DNA of 64,000 nucleotides from Burkholderiales bacterium RIFCSPLOWO2_12_FULL_61_40 (GCA_001770935.1 MESI01000124.1:15411-79410); one strand, 5' to 3'; shown: positions 45,880 to 54,067, counted from the first letter of the stretch. The notes: generated by a model from the sequence alone, not told the origin. Program-made: numbers and translations.

Positions 45880-46520
45880 TCTTGCTGCAACTCACCGCCA
45901 ATACGGGGCCAGAAGAATGCTGCCTGGCCGTGCGCAAGGCTTTGCAGGTCTTGCTGCGCGAATGCGCGGACGCGGGGGTGGCCACCGAGCCACTGGAGCA
46001 GGTGGCAGGAGACAGGCCGGGCAACCTGCGTTCGGTGCTGCTGGCGCTGGAAGGCGCTGCCGCTCCCACGGTGGCGCAGCGCTGGCGCGGCAGCGTGCAA
46101 TGGAGCTGCCCCAGTCCCTACCGGCCAGGGCACAAGCGCAAAAACTGGTTCATCGGTGCGGAGGTGTTTGAACCCGACGCGCCGTGCACTACCGACAAGC
46201 TGCAAGACCAAGACCTGCGCTTTGAAACCCTGCGCGCCAGCGGCCCCGGTGGCCAGCACGTCAACAAGACCGACTCTGCCGTGCGCGCCACGCATGTGCC
46301 CACCGGCCTGAGCGTGAAGGTGCAATCCGAACGCAGCCAGCACGCCAACAAGCGCCTGGCCCGAGCCCTGCTGGCACACCAACTGGCAGGCATGGCGCAG
46401 GAGCGTGCCACCACCGCACGCACCGAACGCTGGTTACAGCATTACGGTGTGGAGCGGGGCCATGCGGCACGGGTGTTCAAGGGAGAAGGATTTGTCGAAG
46501 TGCGATGCCCGACCGCGTAA
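45876..46520 (+). CDS. prfH: Peptide chain release factor H (PrfH)
   Basis: The 214-residue protein lacks the N-terminal domain of RF1/RF2. It has the catalytic [20 protein letters not shown], with GGQ at residues 125-127, and ends with a [17 protein letters not shown] helix. PrfH frees nascent chains from ribosomes cut in the decoding centre, after which RtcB repairs the 16S rRNA. The start at 45876 overlaps the rtcB stop by 4 bp. Length is near the family norm of about 200. Beyond the stop, after 26 bp, comes the decayed second copy of the htpG end. Confidence 0.93.
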   Translation: MILLQLTANTGPEECCLAVRKALQVLLRECADAGVATEPLEQVAGDRPGNLRSVLLALEGAAAPTVAQRWRGSVQWSCPSPYRPGHKRKNWFIGAEVFEPDAPCTTDKLQDQDLRFETLRASGPGGQHVNKTDSAVRATHVPTGLSVKVQSERSQHANKRLARALLAHQLAGMAQERATTARTERWLQHYGVERGHAARVFKGEGFVEVRCPTA

Positions 46521-46546
46521 ACAAGTAAGTGGGTGCAGAACTACCC

Positions 46547-46627
46547 GAACAGGCGCCGTTGGCCGAAGGCGGTCTGCCAGCGGACCCGGCGGCGTAGGTG
46601 AAGCGGGTGAATGCCCCGCTGGTGTGA
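46547..46627 (+). pseudogene. Second, decayed copy of the htpG 3' end
   Basis: This aligns without gaps to 42751-42831, the last 81 bp of htpG, with 72 identical positions counted by eye. Its translation [16 protein letters not shown]-stop-VKRVNAPLV matches the HtpG C-terminus but has TAG in place of a Tyr codon. The similarity stops abruptly at about 46545 on the left. It is followed by a small-repeat copy and a terminator, the same order as after the intact htpG. Confidence 0.88.
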
Positions 46628-46663
46628 CTTTATCGATCAAACAAGGCTTTATGGCACGTATTC

Positions 46664-46694
46664 ATTGCGTGAGCAGCTACTAAAACAATAGCAA
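46664..46694. repeat. Small dispersed repeat, copy 4
   Basis: ATTGCGTGAGCAGCTACTAA ending CAATAGCAA. It stands 37 bp after the decayed htpG tail, as copy 3 stands 38 bp after the intact htpG stop. Confidence 0.75.
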
Positions 46695-46707
46695 ATTCGC
46701 TACCTCC

Positions 46708-46744
46708 AAGCCCCGCAGCCGCCCCGGCTGGCGGGGCTTTTTTG
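46708..46744 (+). terminator. Rho-independent terminator
   Basis: AAGCCCCGC (46708-46716) pairs with GCGGGGCTT (46731-46739), with an inner AGCCG/CGGCT stem, followed by a T run. It resembles the htpG terminator at 42913 and now ends the rtcB-prfH transcript. Confidence 0.85.
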
Positions 46745-46791
46745 GTGTGCGCCCCTGCCCGCCCCGGTTCGTCCAGCCCTCCGCAAGTACA

Positions 46792-46808
46792 ACTTGTCTA
46801 TACCACAT
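46792..46808. promoter_or_regulatory. Possible GntR/HutC-type operator upstream of oppA
   Basis: ACTTGTCTATACCACAT is an imperfect palindrome around TTGTCTATACCA (8 of 12 positions symmetric) and resembles GntR-family sites such as that of DasR (ACTGGTCTAGACCA). It lies 115 bp before the oppA ATG. The rest of 46745-46922 shows no gene. Confidence 0.3.
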
Positions 46809-46922
46809 TCCACCACCCTTCCGTACCGGCACGGCCTAGGGGTTTAACCGCTGACAGCGGGGGGCGAAGCCCGCCTAGCATTACTTCTTTACAAATTTCC
46901 TTGTCACAGGAGTAATTAACCC

Positions 46923-48536
46923 ATGCATCCCACCTTCACCCCACGCGCCCTGGCCGCCGCCCTGGCACTCGGTTTTGCCGGACTCGCCCAGGCCGCCACC
47001 ATTCCCGCCGGCGTGCAATTGCACGACAAGCAGGAGCTGGTGCGCAACAACGGCTCGGAGCCCGAGACGCTGGACCCGGCGCTGGCCGAAGGTGTGCCGG
47101 CCAATAACATCATCCGCGACATGTTCGAAGGCCTGACCGCCGCCGACGGCTCGGGCGCCATCGTCCCCGGTGTGGCCGAGAGCTGGAAGCAAACCACCCC
47201 CACCACCTGGGTATTCAAGCTGCGCCGCAACGCCAAGTGGTCCAACGGGGACATGGTCACCGCCGACGACTTTGTCTACGGCATGCGCCGTTTTGTGGAC
47301 CCGGCCACCGCCTCCCAGTACGCCTCCACCTACGGCGTTTTCATCCAGAACGGCAAGGAGATTGTGGAGGGAAAGATGGCCCCGAGCGAACTGGGCGTGA
47401 AGGCCACCGACAAGTACACCCTGGAAATCAGGACCCCCTACCCGGTGAGCTTCATGCCCGACGTGGTGTCCAACCTGCAGCTCGGCCCGGTGCACAAAGC
47501 CACCATCGAGAAACACGGCAAAGCCTGGACCAAACCCGGCAACATCGTCAGCAACGGCGCCTTCGCCCTGGCCGACTGGCAGGTCAACAGCAAAGTGGTG
47601 CTGGCCAAGAACGCCCAGTACTGGGATGCCAAGAACGTGCAACTCACCAGGTTCACCTACCTGCCCATCGAGGACGGCAATGCCGATGTGAAGCTGTTCG
47701 AGTCCGGCGAGAACGACTGGGTCTACCAGTTGCCCCCCGGCACCTACGAGAAATACAAGGCGCAATACCCCAAGGACATCCGCAACGCCCCCATGCTGGG
47801 CCTGCGCTACTACTCCTACCAGAACGCCGAGCCCTTGCTCAAGGATGTGCGTGTGCGCAAGGCCTTGTCCATGGTGGTGGACCGCACCATCCTGTCTGAA
47901 AAAGTCACCGCCGACGGCCAGTTGCCCGCCTACGGCGTGATCGTCAATGGCACCAAGGGCGCCGATGTCACCGCCTACGAATGGGCCGCCTGGCCCATGG
48001 ACAAACGCGTGGCCGAGGCCAGGAAGCTGCTGGCGCAGGCGGGCGTACAGCCCGGCGCCAAAGTCAAGTTTGCCTACAACACCAGCGACTACCACAAGAA
48101 AATGGCCATCTTTGCGGCTTCGGAATTCAAAACCAAGCTGGGCATCGAGATGGAAATGGAGGCCATGGAGTTCAAGGTGCTGATCAAGAAGCGCAACGAT
48201 GGCGAATACCAGATGGCCCGCAACGGCTGGGTGGCCGACTACAACGACGCCAGCACCTTCCTGACCCTGGTGCAGTGCGACTCCGACCAGAACAGCCACA
48301 AGAACTGCAACCGCAAGGCCGAAGCGCTGATCGACCAGGGTAACCAGAGCGCGGACCCGGCCAAACGCCAGGCCCTGCTCACCCAGGCCGCCAAGATGAT
48401 CATGGACGACTACCCCATGCTGCCGCTGTTGCAGTACACCGTGCCGCGCCTGGTGAAGTCCTATGTGGGCGGCTACACCAGCACCAACAGCATGGACCGC
48501 TACCGCGGCAAGGACCTGTACATCATCAAGCACTGA
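46923..48536 (+). CDS. oppA: Peptide ABC transporter substrate-binding protein OppA
   Basis: The 537-residue precursor has a signal peptide (MHPTFTPRALAAALALGFAG, cleavage near AQA-ATI). The SBP_bac_5 fold follows with ELVRNNGSEPETLDPALAEG, NIIRDMFEGL, SNGDMVTADDFVYGMRRF and YPMLPLLQYT, all close to E. coli OppA. It binds oligopeptides in the periplasm. ACAGGAG (46906-46912) lies before the ATG. It heads the complete oppABCDF operon. Confidence 0.95.
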   Translation: MHPTFTPRALAAALALGFAGLAQAATIPAGVQLHDKQELVRNNGSEPETLDPALAEGVPANNIIRDMFEGLTAADGSGAIVPGVAESWKQTTPTTWVFKLRRNAKWSNGDMVTADDFVYGMRRFVDPATASQYASTYGVFIQNGKEIVEGKMAPSELGVKATDKYTLEIRTPYPVSFMPDVVSNLQLGPVHKATIEKHGKAWTKPGNIVSNGAFALADWQVNSKVVLAKNAQYWDAKNVQLTRFTYLPIEDGNADVKLFESGENDWVYQLPPGTYEKYKAQYPKDIRNAPMLGLRYYSYQNAEPLLKDVRVRKALSMVVDRTILSEKVTADGQLPAYGVIVNGTKGADVTAYEWAAWPMDKRVAEARKLLAQAGVQPGAKVKFAYNTSDYHKKMAIFAASEFKTKLGIEMEMEAMEFKVLIKKRNDGEYQMARNGWVADYNDASTFLTLVQCDSDQNSHKNCNRKAEALIDQGNQSADPAKRQALLTQAAKMIMDDYPMLPLLQYTVPRLVKSYVGGYTSTNSMDRYRGKDLYIIKH

Positions 48537-48647
48537 GCGCACCTTGGCACCCCATCTGAACCCCAGAGGTGCCAACCACGCTGATCCGTCAGCCACCAGG
48601 CCCACCCGGCCCGGTGGCTATTTGTGTGTTTTTCTGGAGAAACCACC

Positions 48648-49568
48648 ATGTGGTCTTATGCACTGCGCCGGGTGCTGGCAACCCTGCCCACCCTGCTGGC
48701 CGTGATTACCGTGTGCTACCTCTTGCTGCACCTCACGCCGGGCGGCCCTTTTGATGCGGAGCACCGGGTGTCGGCGGCGGTTCTGGCCAACCTGGAGGCC
48801 AAGTACCACCTCAACGAGCCGCTGTGGAAGCAGTACCTGCTGTACCTCAACAGCCTTTTGCACGGTGACCTGGGCGCCTCCTTTCGCTACGAAGACTGGA
48901 GCGTGAACGAGTTGGTGGCCAATGCCCTGCCGATCTCGGCGGCCATTGGCGGTGGCTCGCTGCTGGTGTCCCTGGTGGTGGGCGTGGCCCTGGGCACCGT
49001 GGCCGCGCTGCGGCAAAACAGCGCTGTGGACTACGGGGTGATGCTGCTGGGCAGCATCGGCAGCGCCTTTCCCTCCTTTGTGATCGGGCCGGTGCTGATC
49101 CTGGTGTTTGCCATCTGGCTCAAGGTTGCCCCGGCGGGCGGCTGGAACGACTTTGCGCCACGCTACATGCTGCTGCCCATGGCGCTGCTGGTGTTCATCA
49201 ACGTGGCCACCATTGGCCGGGTGATGCGCGCCAGCATGATCGAGGTGCTGCACAGCAACTACATCCGCACCGCCCGCGCCAAGGGGCTGCCCCTGCGCAC
49301 CGTGGTCCTGCGCCACGCCATGAAACCGGCCTTGCTGCCGGTGGTGTCCCTGGTCGGGCCGCTGGCGATTTCGGTGATCACCGCGGCGGTGGTGACCGAA
49401 TCGGTGTTCTCCATCCCCGGCCTGGGCAAGCTGATCGTCAATGGCGCCAGCAACCGCGACTACACGCTGGTGCTGGGCCTGGTGGTGCTGGTTACCGTGC
49501 TGGCCGTCACCTTCAACCTGCTGGTGGACCTGGCCTACGCACTGCTCGATCCCAAAATCCGTTATTGA
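48648..49568 (+). CDS. oppB: Oligopeptide ABC transporter permease OppB
   Basis: The 306-residue inner-membrane protein has the OppB start MWSYALRRVLATLPTLLAVI and LHLTPGGPFDAEH. The EAA loop region is NYIRTARAKGLPLRTVVLRH, and VVTESVFSIPGLGKLIVNGA follows. ATG 48648 is preceded by CTGGAGA. It spans the membrane about six times. It is separated from oppA by 111 bp and from oppC by 13 bp. Confidence 0.95.
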   Translation: MWSYALRRVLATLPTLLAVITVCYLLLHLTPGGPFDAEHRVSAAVLANLEAKYHLNEPLWKQYLLYLNSLLHGDLGASFRYEDWSVNELVANALPISAAIGGGSLLVSLVVGVALGTVAALRQNSAVDYGVMLLGSIGSAFPSFVIGPVLILVFAIWLKVAPAGGWNDFAPRYMLLPMALLVFINVATIGRVMRASMIEVLHSNYIRTARAKGLPLRTVVLRHAMKPALLPVVSLVGPLAISVITAAVVTESVFSIPGLGKLIVNGASNRDYTLVLGLVVLVTVLAVTFNLLVDLAYALLDPKIRY

Positions 49569-49581
49569 AACCCCAAGCGCC

Positions 49582-50496
49582 ATGATCCTGAACAACAAAA
49601 ACGACGCCCTGGTCGCCACACTGGGACAGGCCCTGGAGCCCGCCCTGCCCGGGCGCAGCCCCTGGACGGCCGCCCGCCAGCGCTTTCTGCGCAACAAGGC
49701 CGCCGTGCTGAGCCTGGCCCTGCTGTGCGGCATCACGCTGGCCTGCATCGTCGGCCCCTGGCTGCTGCCCCACGCCTTTGACGCCGCCGACTGGGACGCC
49801 ATGAGCCAGGCCCCCACCTGGAAAAACCTGCACTGGTTTGGCACCGACGAGTCGGGGCGCGACCTGCTGGTGCGCAGCCTCATCGGCGGGCGCATCTCGC
49901 TCATGGTGGGCCTGCTGGCCACGCTGGCCTCGGTCAGCCTGGGTATTGCCTGGGGCGCCACCGCCGGCTTCATGGGCGGCAAGGTGGACGCGGTGATGAT
50001 GCGGGTGGTGGACATGATGTATGCCGTGCCCTACCTGCTGATCGCCATTTTGATGGTGACCCTGCTGGGCCGCGCCTTCTACCTGGTGGTGATCACCATC
50101 ACCGTGTTTTCCTGGATGGACATGGCCCGCGTGGTGCGCGGACAAACCCTGTCCCTGCGCTCGCGCGAGTTTGTGGAGGCGGCCCGCGCCATCGGCGTAC
50201 CCACGCGGCGCATCATCTTTCAGCACATCGTGCCCAATCTGATGGGCATCGTGGTGATCTACACCACGGTCACCGTGCCCGGGGTGATCCTGACCGAATC
50301 GGTGCTGTCCTTCTTGGGCCTGGGCATCCAGGAACCCATGACCAGTTGGGGCGTGCTGATCCACGACGGCACCACGGTCATGGAAATCTCACCCTGGATG
50401 CTGCTGTTCCCCTCGGCCCTGCTGTCGGTCACGCTCTACTGTTTCAACTACATCGGGGACGGCCTGCGCGATGCGCTCGACCCCAAGGACCGCTAA
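49582..50496 (+). CDS. oppC: Oligopeptide ABC transporter permease OppC
   Basis: The 304-residue protein has the OppC N-terminal segment (SPWTAARQRFLRNKAAVLSL), WFGTDESGRDLLVRSLIGGR and the EAA loop SREFVEAARAIGVPTRRIIF. VTVPGVILTESVLSFLGLGI follows. The longer open frame upstream overlaps oppB and is rejected. It forms the channel with OppB. Confidence 0.95.
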   Translation: MILNNKNDALVATLGQALEPALPGRSPWTAARQRFLRNKAAVLSLALLCGITLACIVGPWLLPHAFDAADWDAMSQAPTWKNLHWFGTDESGRDLLVRSLIGGRISLMVGLLATLASVSLGIAWGATAGFMGGKVDAVMMRVVDMMYAVPYLLIAILMVTLLGRAFYLVVITITVFSWMDMARVVRGQTLSLRSREFVEAARAIGVPTRRIIFQHIVPNLMGIVVIYTTVTVPGVILTESVLSFLGLGIQEPMTSWGVLIHDGTTVMEISPWMLLFPSALLSVTLYCFNYIGDGLRDALDPKDR

Positions 50497-50506
50497 GGAG
50501 CACGGC

Positions 50507-51511
50507 ATGCGAGTACTCGAAGTCAAGCAACTGGGCGTGCAGTTTTCCACGCAAGACGGCACGGTGTACGCCGTCAACGGCCTGAGTTTTGCGCTGGACC
50601 GGGGGCAGACGCTGGGCATCGTGGGCGAAAGCGGATCGGGCAAAAGCCAGAGCGTGCTGGCCATGATGGGCCTGTTGGCCCGCAACGGCCGCGCCAGCGG
50701 CGAAGTGCTGTTCCACGGCGACAACCTGCTGGGCATGCCGCCCGCGCAGCTCAACCAGATCCGCGGCAACCGCATGGCCATGATTTTTCAGGACCCCATG
50801 ACCTCGCTCAACCCCTACCTCACGGTGGAGCGGCAAATGACCGAGGTGCTGCAGTTCCACAAGGGCCAGGACCGCGCCACGGCCCGGCTGCGCTCGGTGC
50901 AAATGCTCGATGCCGTGAAGATTCCCGAGGCGGCGCGGCGCATCGGCATGTACCCGCACGAGTTTTCAGGCGGCATGCGCCAGCGCGTCATGATCGCCAT
51001 GGCGCTGCTGTGTGAACCCGAGGTGCTGGTGGCCGACGAGCCCACCACCGCGCTGGACGTGACGGTGCAGGCCCAAATCCTCACGCTCCTGCGCGAGCTG
51101 CAGCGCGACTTTGGCACCGCCATTGTCATGATCACCCACGACCTGGGCGTGGTGGCCGGCCTGTGCGACCAGGTCATGGTGCTGTACGGCGGGCGGGTGA
51201 TGGAGCAAGGGCCTGCCCGGCATATTTTCCACACACCCTCGCACCCCTACACCCAGGGCCTGCTGCGCGCCGTGCCCCGCATGGACCGCGACGACGCCTG
51301 CCTGCTGGCCATTCCCGGCACACCGCCCAACATGGCACGCCCGCCCCAGGGCTGCCCGTTCCACGAGCGCTGCGCCCACGCCAGCGCACGCTGCGCCAGC
51401 ACCCTGCCTGCGCTACTCCCGGTGGGCGGCGGCGCACAGGCCCTGCGCGCCTGCCACCGCGACCCGGCGGCGGCGCCGCCAGCCCCACACCAGGAGATGG
51501 CCCATGTCTGA
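50507..51511 (+). CDS. oppD: Oligopeptide ABC transporter ATPase OppD
   Basis: The 334-residue ATPase has Walker A GESGSGKSQSVLAMMGL, signature FSGGMRQRVMIAMALLCEP and Walker B VLVADEPTTALDVTVQAQIL. The C-terminal oligopeptide motif has Cys residues (GCPFHERCAHASARC) that may bind an Fe-S cluster, as in related OppD/DppD proteins. AAGGAG precedes the ATG. It overlaps oppF by 8 bp. Confidence 0.95.
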   Translation: MRVLEVKQLGVQFSTQDGTVYAVNGLSFALDRGQTLGIVGESGSGKSQSVLAMMGLLARNGRASGEVLFHGDNLLGMPPAQLNQIRGNRMAMIFQDPMTSLNPYLTVERQMTEVLQFHKGQDRATARLRSVQMLDAVKIPEAARRIGMYPHEFSGGMRQRVMIAMALLCEPEVLVADEPTTALDVTVQAQILTLLRELQRDFGTAIVMITHDLGVVAGLCDQVMVLYGGRVMEQGPARHIFHTPSHPYTQGLLRAVPRMDRDDACLLAIPGTPPNMARPPQGCPFHERCAHASARCASTLPALLPVGGGAQALRACHRDPAAAPPAPHQEMAHV

Positions 51512-52493
51512 AGCACGCCAAGCCCTTTTGTCGGTGCGTGACCTGCAGGTGCACTTTGCCATCCAGGGCGACAAAGCCTGGCCCTGGACCCCCAAGCACA
51601 CGCTCAAGGCCGTCAACGGCATCTCCTTTGACCTCTACCCCGGTGAAACCCTGGGCATCGTGGGGGAGTCGGGCTGCGGCAAGTCCACCTTGGCCCGCGC
51701 CCTGCTCCACCTCAACCCGGCCACCTCGGGCAGCCTGCGGTGGAAGGGGCAGGAAATGTCCAGCGCGTCCGACGCAGCCTGGATGGCCGTGCGTAAGGAC
51801 ATCCAGATGGTGTTCCAGGACCCCCTGGCCAGCCTGAACCCCCGCATGACGGTGGCGCAAATTATTGGCGAACCGCTGCGCACCCACCACCCGGAGTTGT
51901 CCGCGGCCGATGTGATGCGCAAGGTGCGCGCCATCATGCAGCGCGTGGGCCTGAGCGCACACCAGATCAACCGCTACCCGCACGAATTCTCAGGCGGCCA
52001 GTGCCAGCGCATCGGCATTGCGCGGGCGCTGATTCTGGAGCCCCGGCTCATCGTCTGCGACGAACCGGTGTCGGCGCTGGACGTGTCCATCCAGGCCCAG
52101 ATCGTCAACCTGCTCCAGGAACTGCAACAGGAACTGGGCCTGGCCTTGATCTTCATCGCCCACGACCTGGCCGTGGTGCGCCACATCAGCCACCGTGTGA
52201 TGGTCATGTACCTGGGCCGCGCCATGGAACTGGCGCACAAGACCGCCCTGTACACCGACCCGCGCCACCCCTACACCCAGGCCCTGCTCTCGGCCATTCC
52301 CATCCCCGACCCCGACCTGGAGCGCAACAAGGTGGTGCAACTGCTGCAAGGCGAGCTGCCCTCCCCCCTGAACCCGCCCTCGGGCTGCGTCTTTCGCACC
52401 CGCTGCCCCAAGGCGCAGGCCGTGTGTGCGCAACAGGTACCGGTTTTGCGCGCGTCCGGGGGTGGTAGCTTGTCGGCATGTGGACTGGCCTGA
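51504..52493 (+). CDS. oppF: Oligopeptide ABC transporter ATPase OppF
   Basis: The 329-residue ATPase has Walker A GESGCGKSTLARALLHL, FQDPLASLNPRMTV, signature FSGGQCQRIGIARAL and Walker B LIVCDEPVSALDVSIQAQIV. The C-terminal Cys-rich motif is SGCVFRTRCPKAQAVC. It is the last gene of the opp operon and heterodimerises with OppD. Confidence 0.95.
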   Translation: MSEARQALLSVRDLQVHFAIQGDKAWPWTPKHTLKAVNGISFDLYPGETLGIVGESGCGKSTLARALLHLNPATSGSLRWKGQEMSSASDAAWMAVRKDIQMVFQDPLASLNPRMTVAQIIGEPLRTHHPELSAADVMRKVRAIMQRVGLSAHQINRYPHEFSGGQCQRIGIARALILEPRLIVCDEPVSALDVSIQAQIVNLLQELQQELGLALIFIAHDLAVVRHISHRVMVMYLGRAMELAHKTALYTDPRHPYTQALLSAIPIPDPDLERNKVVQLLQGELPSPLNPPSGCVFRTRCPKAQAVCAQQVPVLRASGGGSLSACGLA

Positions 52494-52509
52494 GGGGGCC
52501 GCCAGAACC

Positions 52510-53004
52510 TTATGAAAGCACCTTGCCGCCACTGCCATTTGGGAATTGCCAGGAGAGCAGCTCTTGGTCACTGAGGTGCCGACCTTGCCAGACCGTCACT
52601 TTATACGCGCCCGCTCCGAGCGCCATTTCATAAAACGCACGGACTTCGACTTGCGTGAAGCCACCATCAGGATCCCCCAGCAGATGCATCACGACCGCGG
52701 GAGAGGGAGCAAGAAAGGAGCTGACTTTCACGCGTTGAATGAATGCTTTTAGCGTTTGCTCGCCAGCCGTAAAGTCAGACACCATAGAACGCGGATGCGC
52801 GAATGGGTTAACAATGCGCACCGACGGCGTTGATTTGTGTGTTCGGGCATCCTGACCCAAGCCCACGATGCAGGGCTTCGGTTTGTTGGCTATCGCCACT
52901 TCCGGAATCTCTGAAAAGGATTCGCCGGTTTTGGTATTGCGTACCGTCAGGCGATCGGGCGACACCTGAACGTAAATTACTTGTTTGAAATAGCTGCGCA
53001 TCAT
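52510..53004 (-). CDS. MreB-like protein limited to the N-terminal half of the fold
   Basis: The 164-residue protein resembles the first subdomains of MreB. IYVQVSPDRLTVRNTKTG stands where MreB has the DLGTANTL strand, and IPEVAIANKPKPCIVGLGQD corresponds to the PSVVAI/VGxxA region. VNPFAHPRSMVSDFTAGEQT corresponds to RPxxxGVIADFxxxE, and TQVEVRAFYEMALGAGAYKV to TxVERRAxxEAAxxAGA. The DLGT phosphate loop is missing and there is no second half, so ATP hydrolysis is unlikely. Related orphan proteins occur in Burkholderiales. Function unknown. Confidence 0.65.
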   Translation of the reverse strand: MMRSYFKQVIYVQVSPDRLTVRNTKTGESFSEIPEVAIANKPKPCIVGLGQDARTHKSTPSVRIVNPFAHPRSMVSDFTAGEQTLKAFIQRVKVSSFLAPSPAVVMHLLGDPDGGFTQVEVRAFYEMALGAGAYKVTVWQGRHLSDQELLSWQFPNGSGGKVLS

Positions 53005-53297
53005 GTCCTATCGAGGTGGCTAACACCGCGCCTCTTGTACGGATGTTCTTCCAAGAAGATAGCACGGCCACACCATGAATGGCCACTAGCACTAAAACCA
53101 GGATAGAAGCAACGATATCCAAGGACACATAGTAGTCAGCAAATGCAGACGGTCGCCCTTGCAGTTTTGCATTTTCAGGAACATGAATTGCACCTCCAAA
53201 ACGGCAGGAAATGCCCCCCAAAACCACTATACCTCTCCCCTTCCCCCTTAGCGCGCCCAGACAACAATCTCCGATACCACAGCGCAGGGAGAAACCC

Positions 53298-53555
53298 ATG
53301 GAAAACTACTTGAACACACCGCTTACACCCCACGATCTCGCCCGGCGCTGGAACAAGTCCGAGATGGCGATCCGACTGGCAAGCGCCGTCGGTCTTGGGC
53401 CGCGGTATGTCAAGGTGGATGGCGAACTTCGGTATGCCTTGGAGGAGGTTCAGCGGTACGAACGGACACGTCAGGCGGGGCTTTTGCCGGTGCACCCCAG
53501 CAGCCAGCGACAATCCCCTTTTCTTTCGTTCATTCAACCCCAAACCTTCCCATGA
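53298..53555 (+). CDS. Small helix-turn-helix protein
   Basis: The 85-residue protein MENYLNTPLTPHDLARRWNK with SEMAIRLASAVGLGPRYVKV and ELRYALEEVQRYERTRQAG has the look of an AlpA/excisionase-like winged HTH (MerR fold): an HTH followed by a short wing and a helix ending in R-Y-E. GGGAGAA precedes ATG 53298. Its stop overlaps the FKBP start by 4 bp. Such proteins often belong to mobile elements, but none was seen here. The 293 bp upstream separate it from the divergent MreB-like gene and show no other gene. Confidence 0.65.
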   Translation: MENYLNTPLTPHDLARRWNKSEMAIRLASAVGLGPRYVKVDGELRYALEEVQRYERTRQAGLLPVHPSSQRQSPFLSFIQPQTFP

Positions 53556-54007
53556 AAACTGTTTTTCGCATCGCCGCCCTCAGCGCCGCCCTGCTGACAC
53601 CGTCCTTGTCCAGCACCAGCCTGTGGGCCCAGGACGTGGTGGCCGCAGCCTCCGCCAAAGAAGCTGGCGCGGTAGTCACCTCCACCGGTCTGGTATTTCG
53701 CTCCCTCAAGGACGGCACGGGTGCCAGCCCCTCGGCCCGCGACAAGGTCAAGGTGCACTACCGTGGTACCTTCCCCGATGGCAAGGAGTTCGACAGCTCC
53801 TACAAACGCGGTGAACCCATTGAATTCCCCTTGAGCGGTGTCATTGCCTGCTGGACCGAAGGCGTGCAGCGCATCAAGGTCGGCGGCAAAGCCAAGCTCA
53901 CCTGCCCGGCCTCCATCGCCTACGGTGCGCGCGGCGCCGGTGGTGTGATTCCGCCCCATGCCACGCTCTTGTTTGAAGTGGAACTGCTGGGCATCAACGG
54001 CAAATAG
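53552..54007 (+). CDS. FKBP-type peptidyl-prolyl cis-trans isomerase, exported
   Basis: The 151-residue precursor has a signal peptide (MKTVFRIAALSAALLTPSLS...LWAQ) and a single FKBP domain: KVKVHYRGTFPDGKEFDSSY, PIEFPLSGVIACWTEGVQRI, GGKAKLTCPASIAYGARGAG and PPHATLLFEVELLGI. It should catalyse prolyl isomerisation in the periplasm. The start overlaps the stop of the HTH gene (ATGA), an odd partner for a folding enzyme. A 9-bp hairpin follows the stop. Confidence 0.92.
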   Translation: MKTVFRIAALSAALLTPSLSSTSLWAQDVVAAASAKEAGAVVTSTGLVFRSLKDGTGASPSARDKVKVHYRGTFPDGKEFDSSYKRGEPIEFPLSGVIACWTEGVQRIKVGGKAKLTCPASIAYGARGAGGVIPPHATLLFEVELLGINGK

Positions 54008-54043
54008 GCCGCTGGACGCGCAAGGGCAGACCCACCTCCACCA

Positions 54044-54067
54044 CACAGCCAACGCAGTTTGGCTGTG
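54044..54067 (+). terminator. Hairpin after the FKBP gene
   Basis: CACAGCCAA (54044-54052) and TTGGCTGTG (54059-54067) form a perfect 9-bp stem with a 6-base loop. No T run follows, so termination is uncertain. Confidence 0.4.

Noticed and set aside
42832-46546. Integrase or transposase belonging to the RNA-repair island
   Set aside because: None of the frames in this interval shows a tyrosine or serine recombinase or a transposase motif.
46881-48605. 574-codon open frame on the minus strand
   Set aside because: It lies antisense to oppA, has the His/Gly/Val-rich composition of a GC-rich shadow frame and no recognisable domain.
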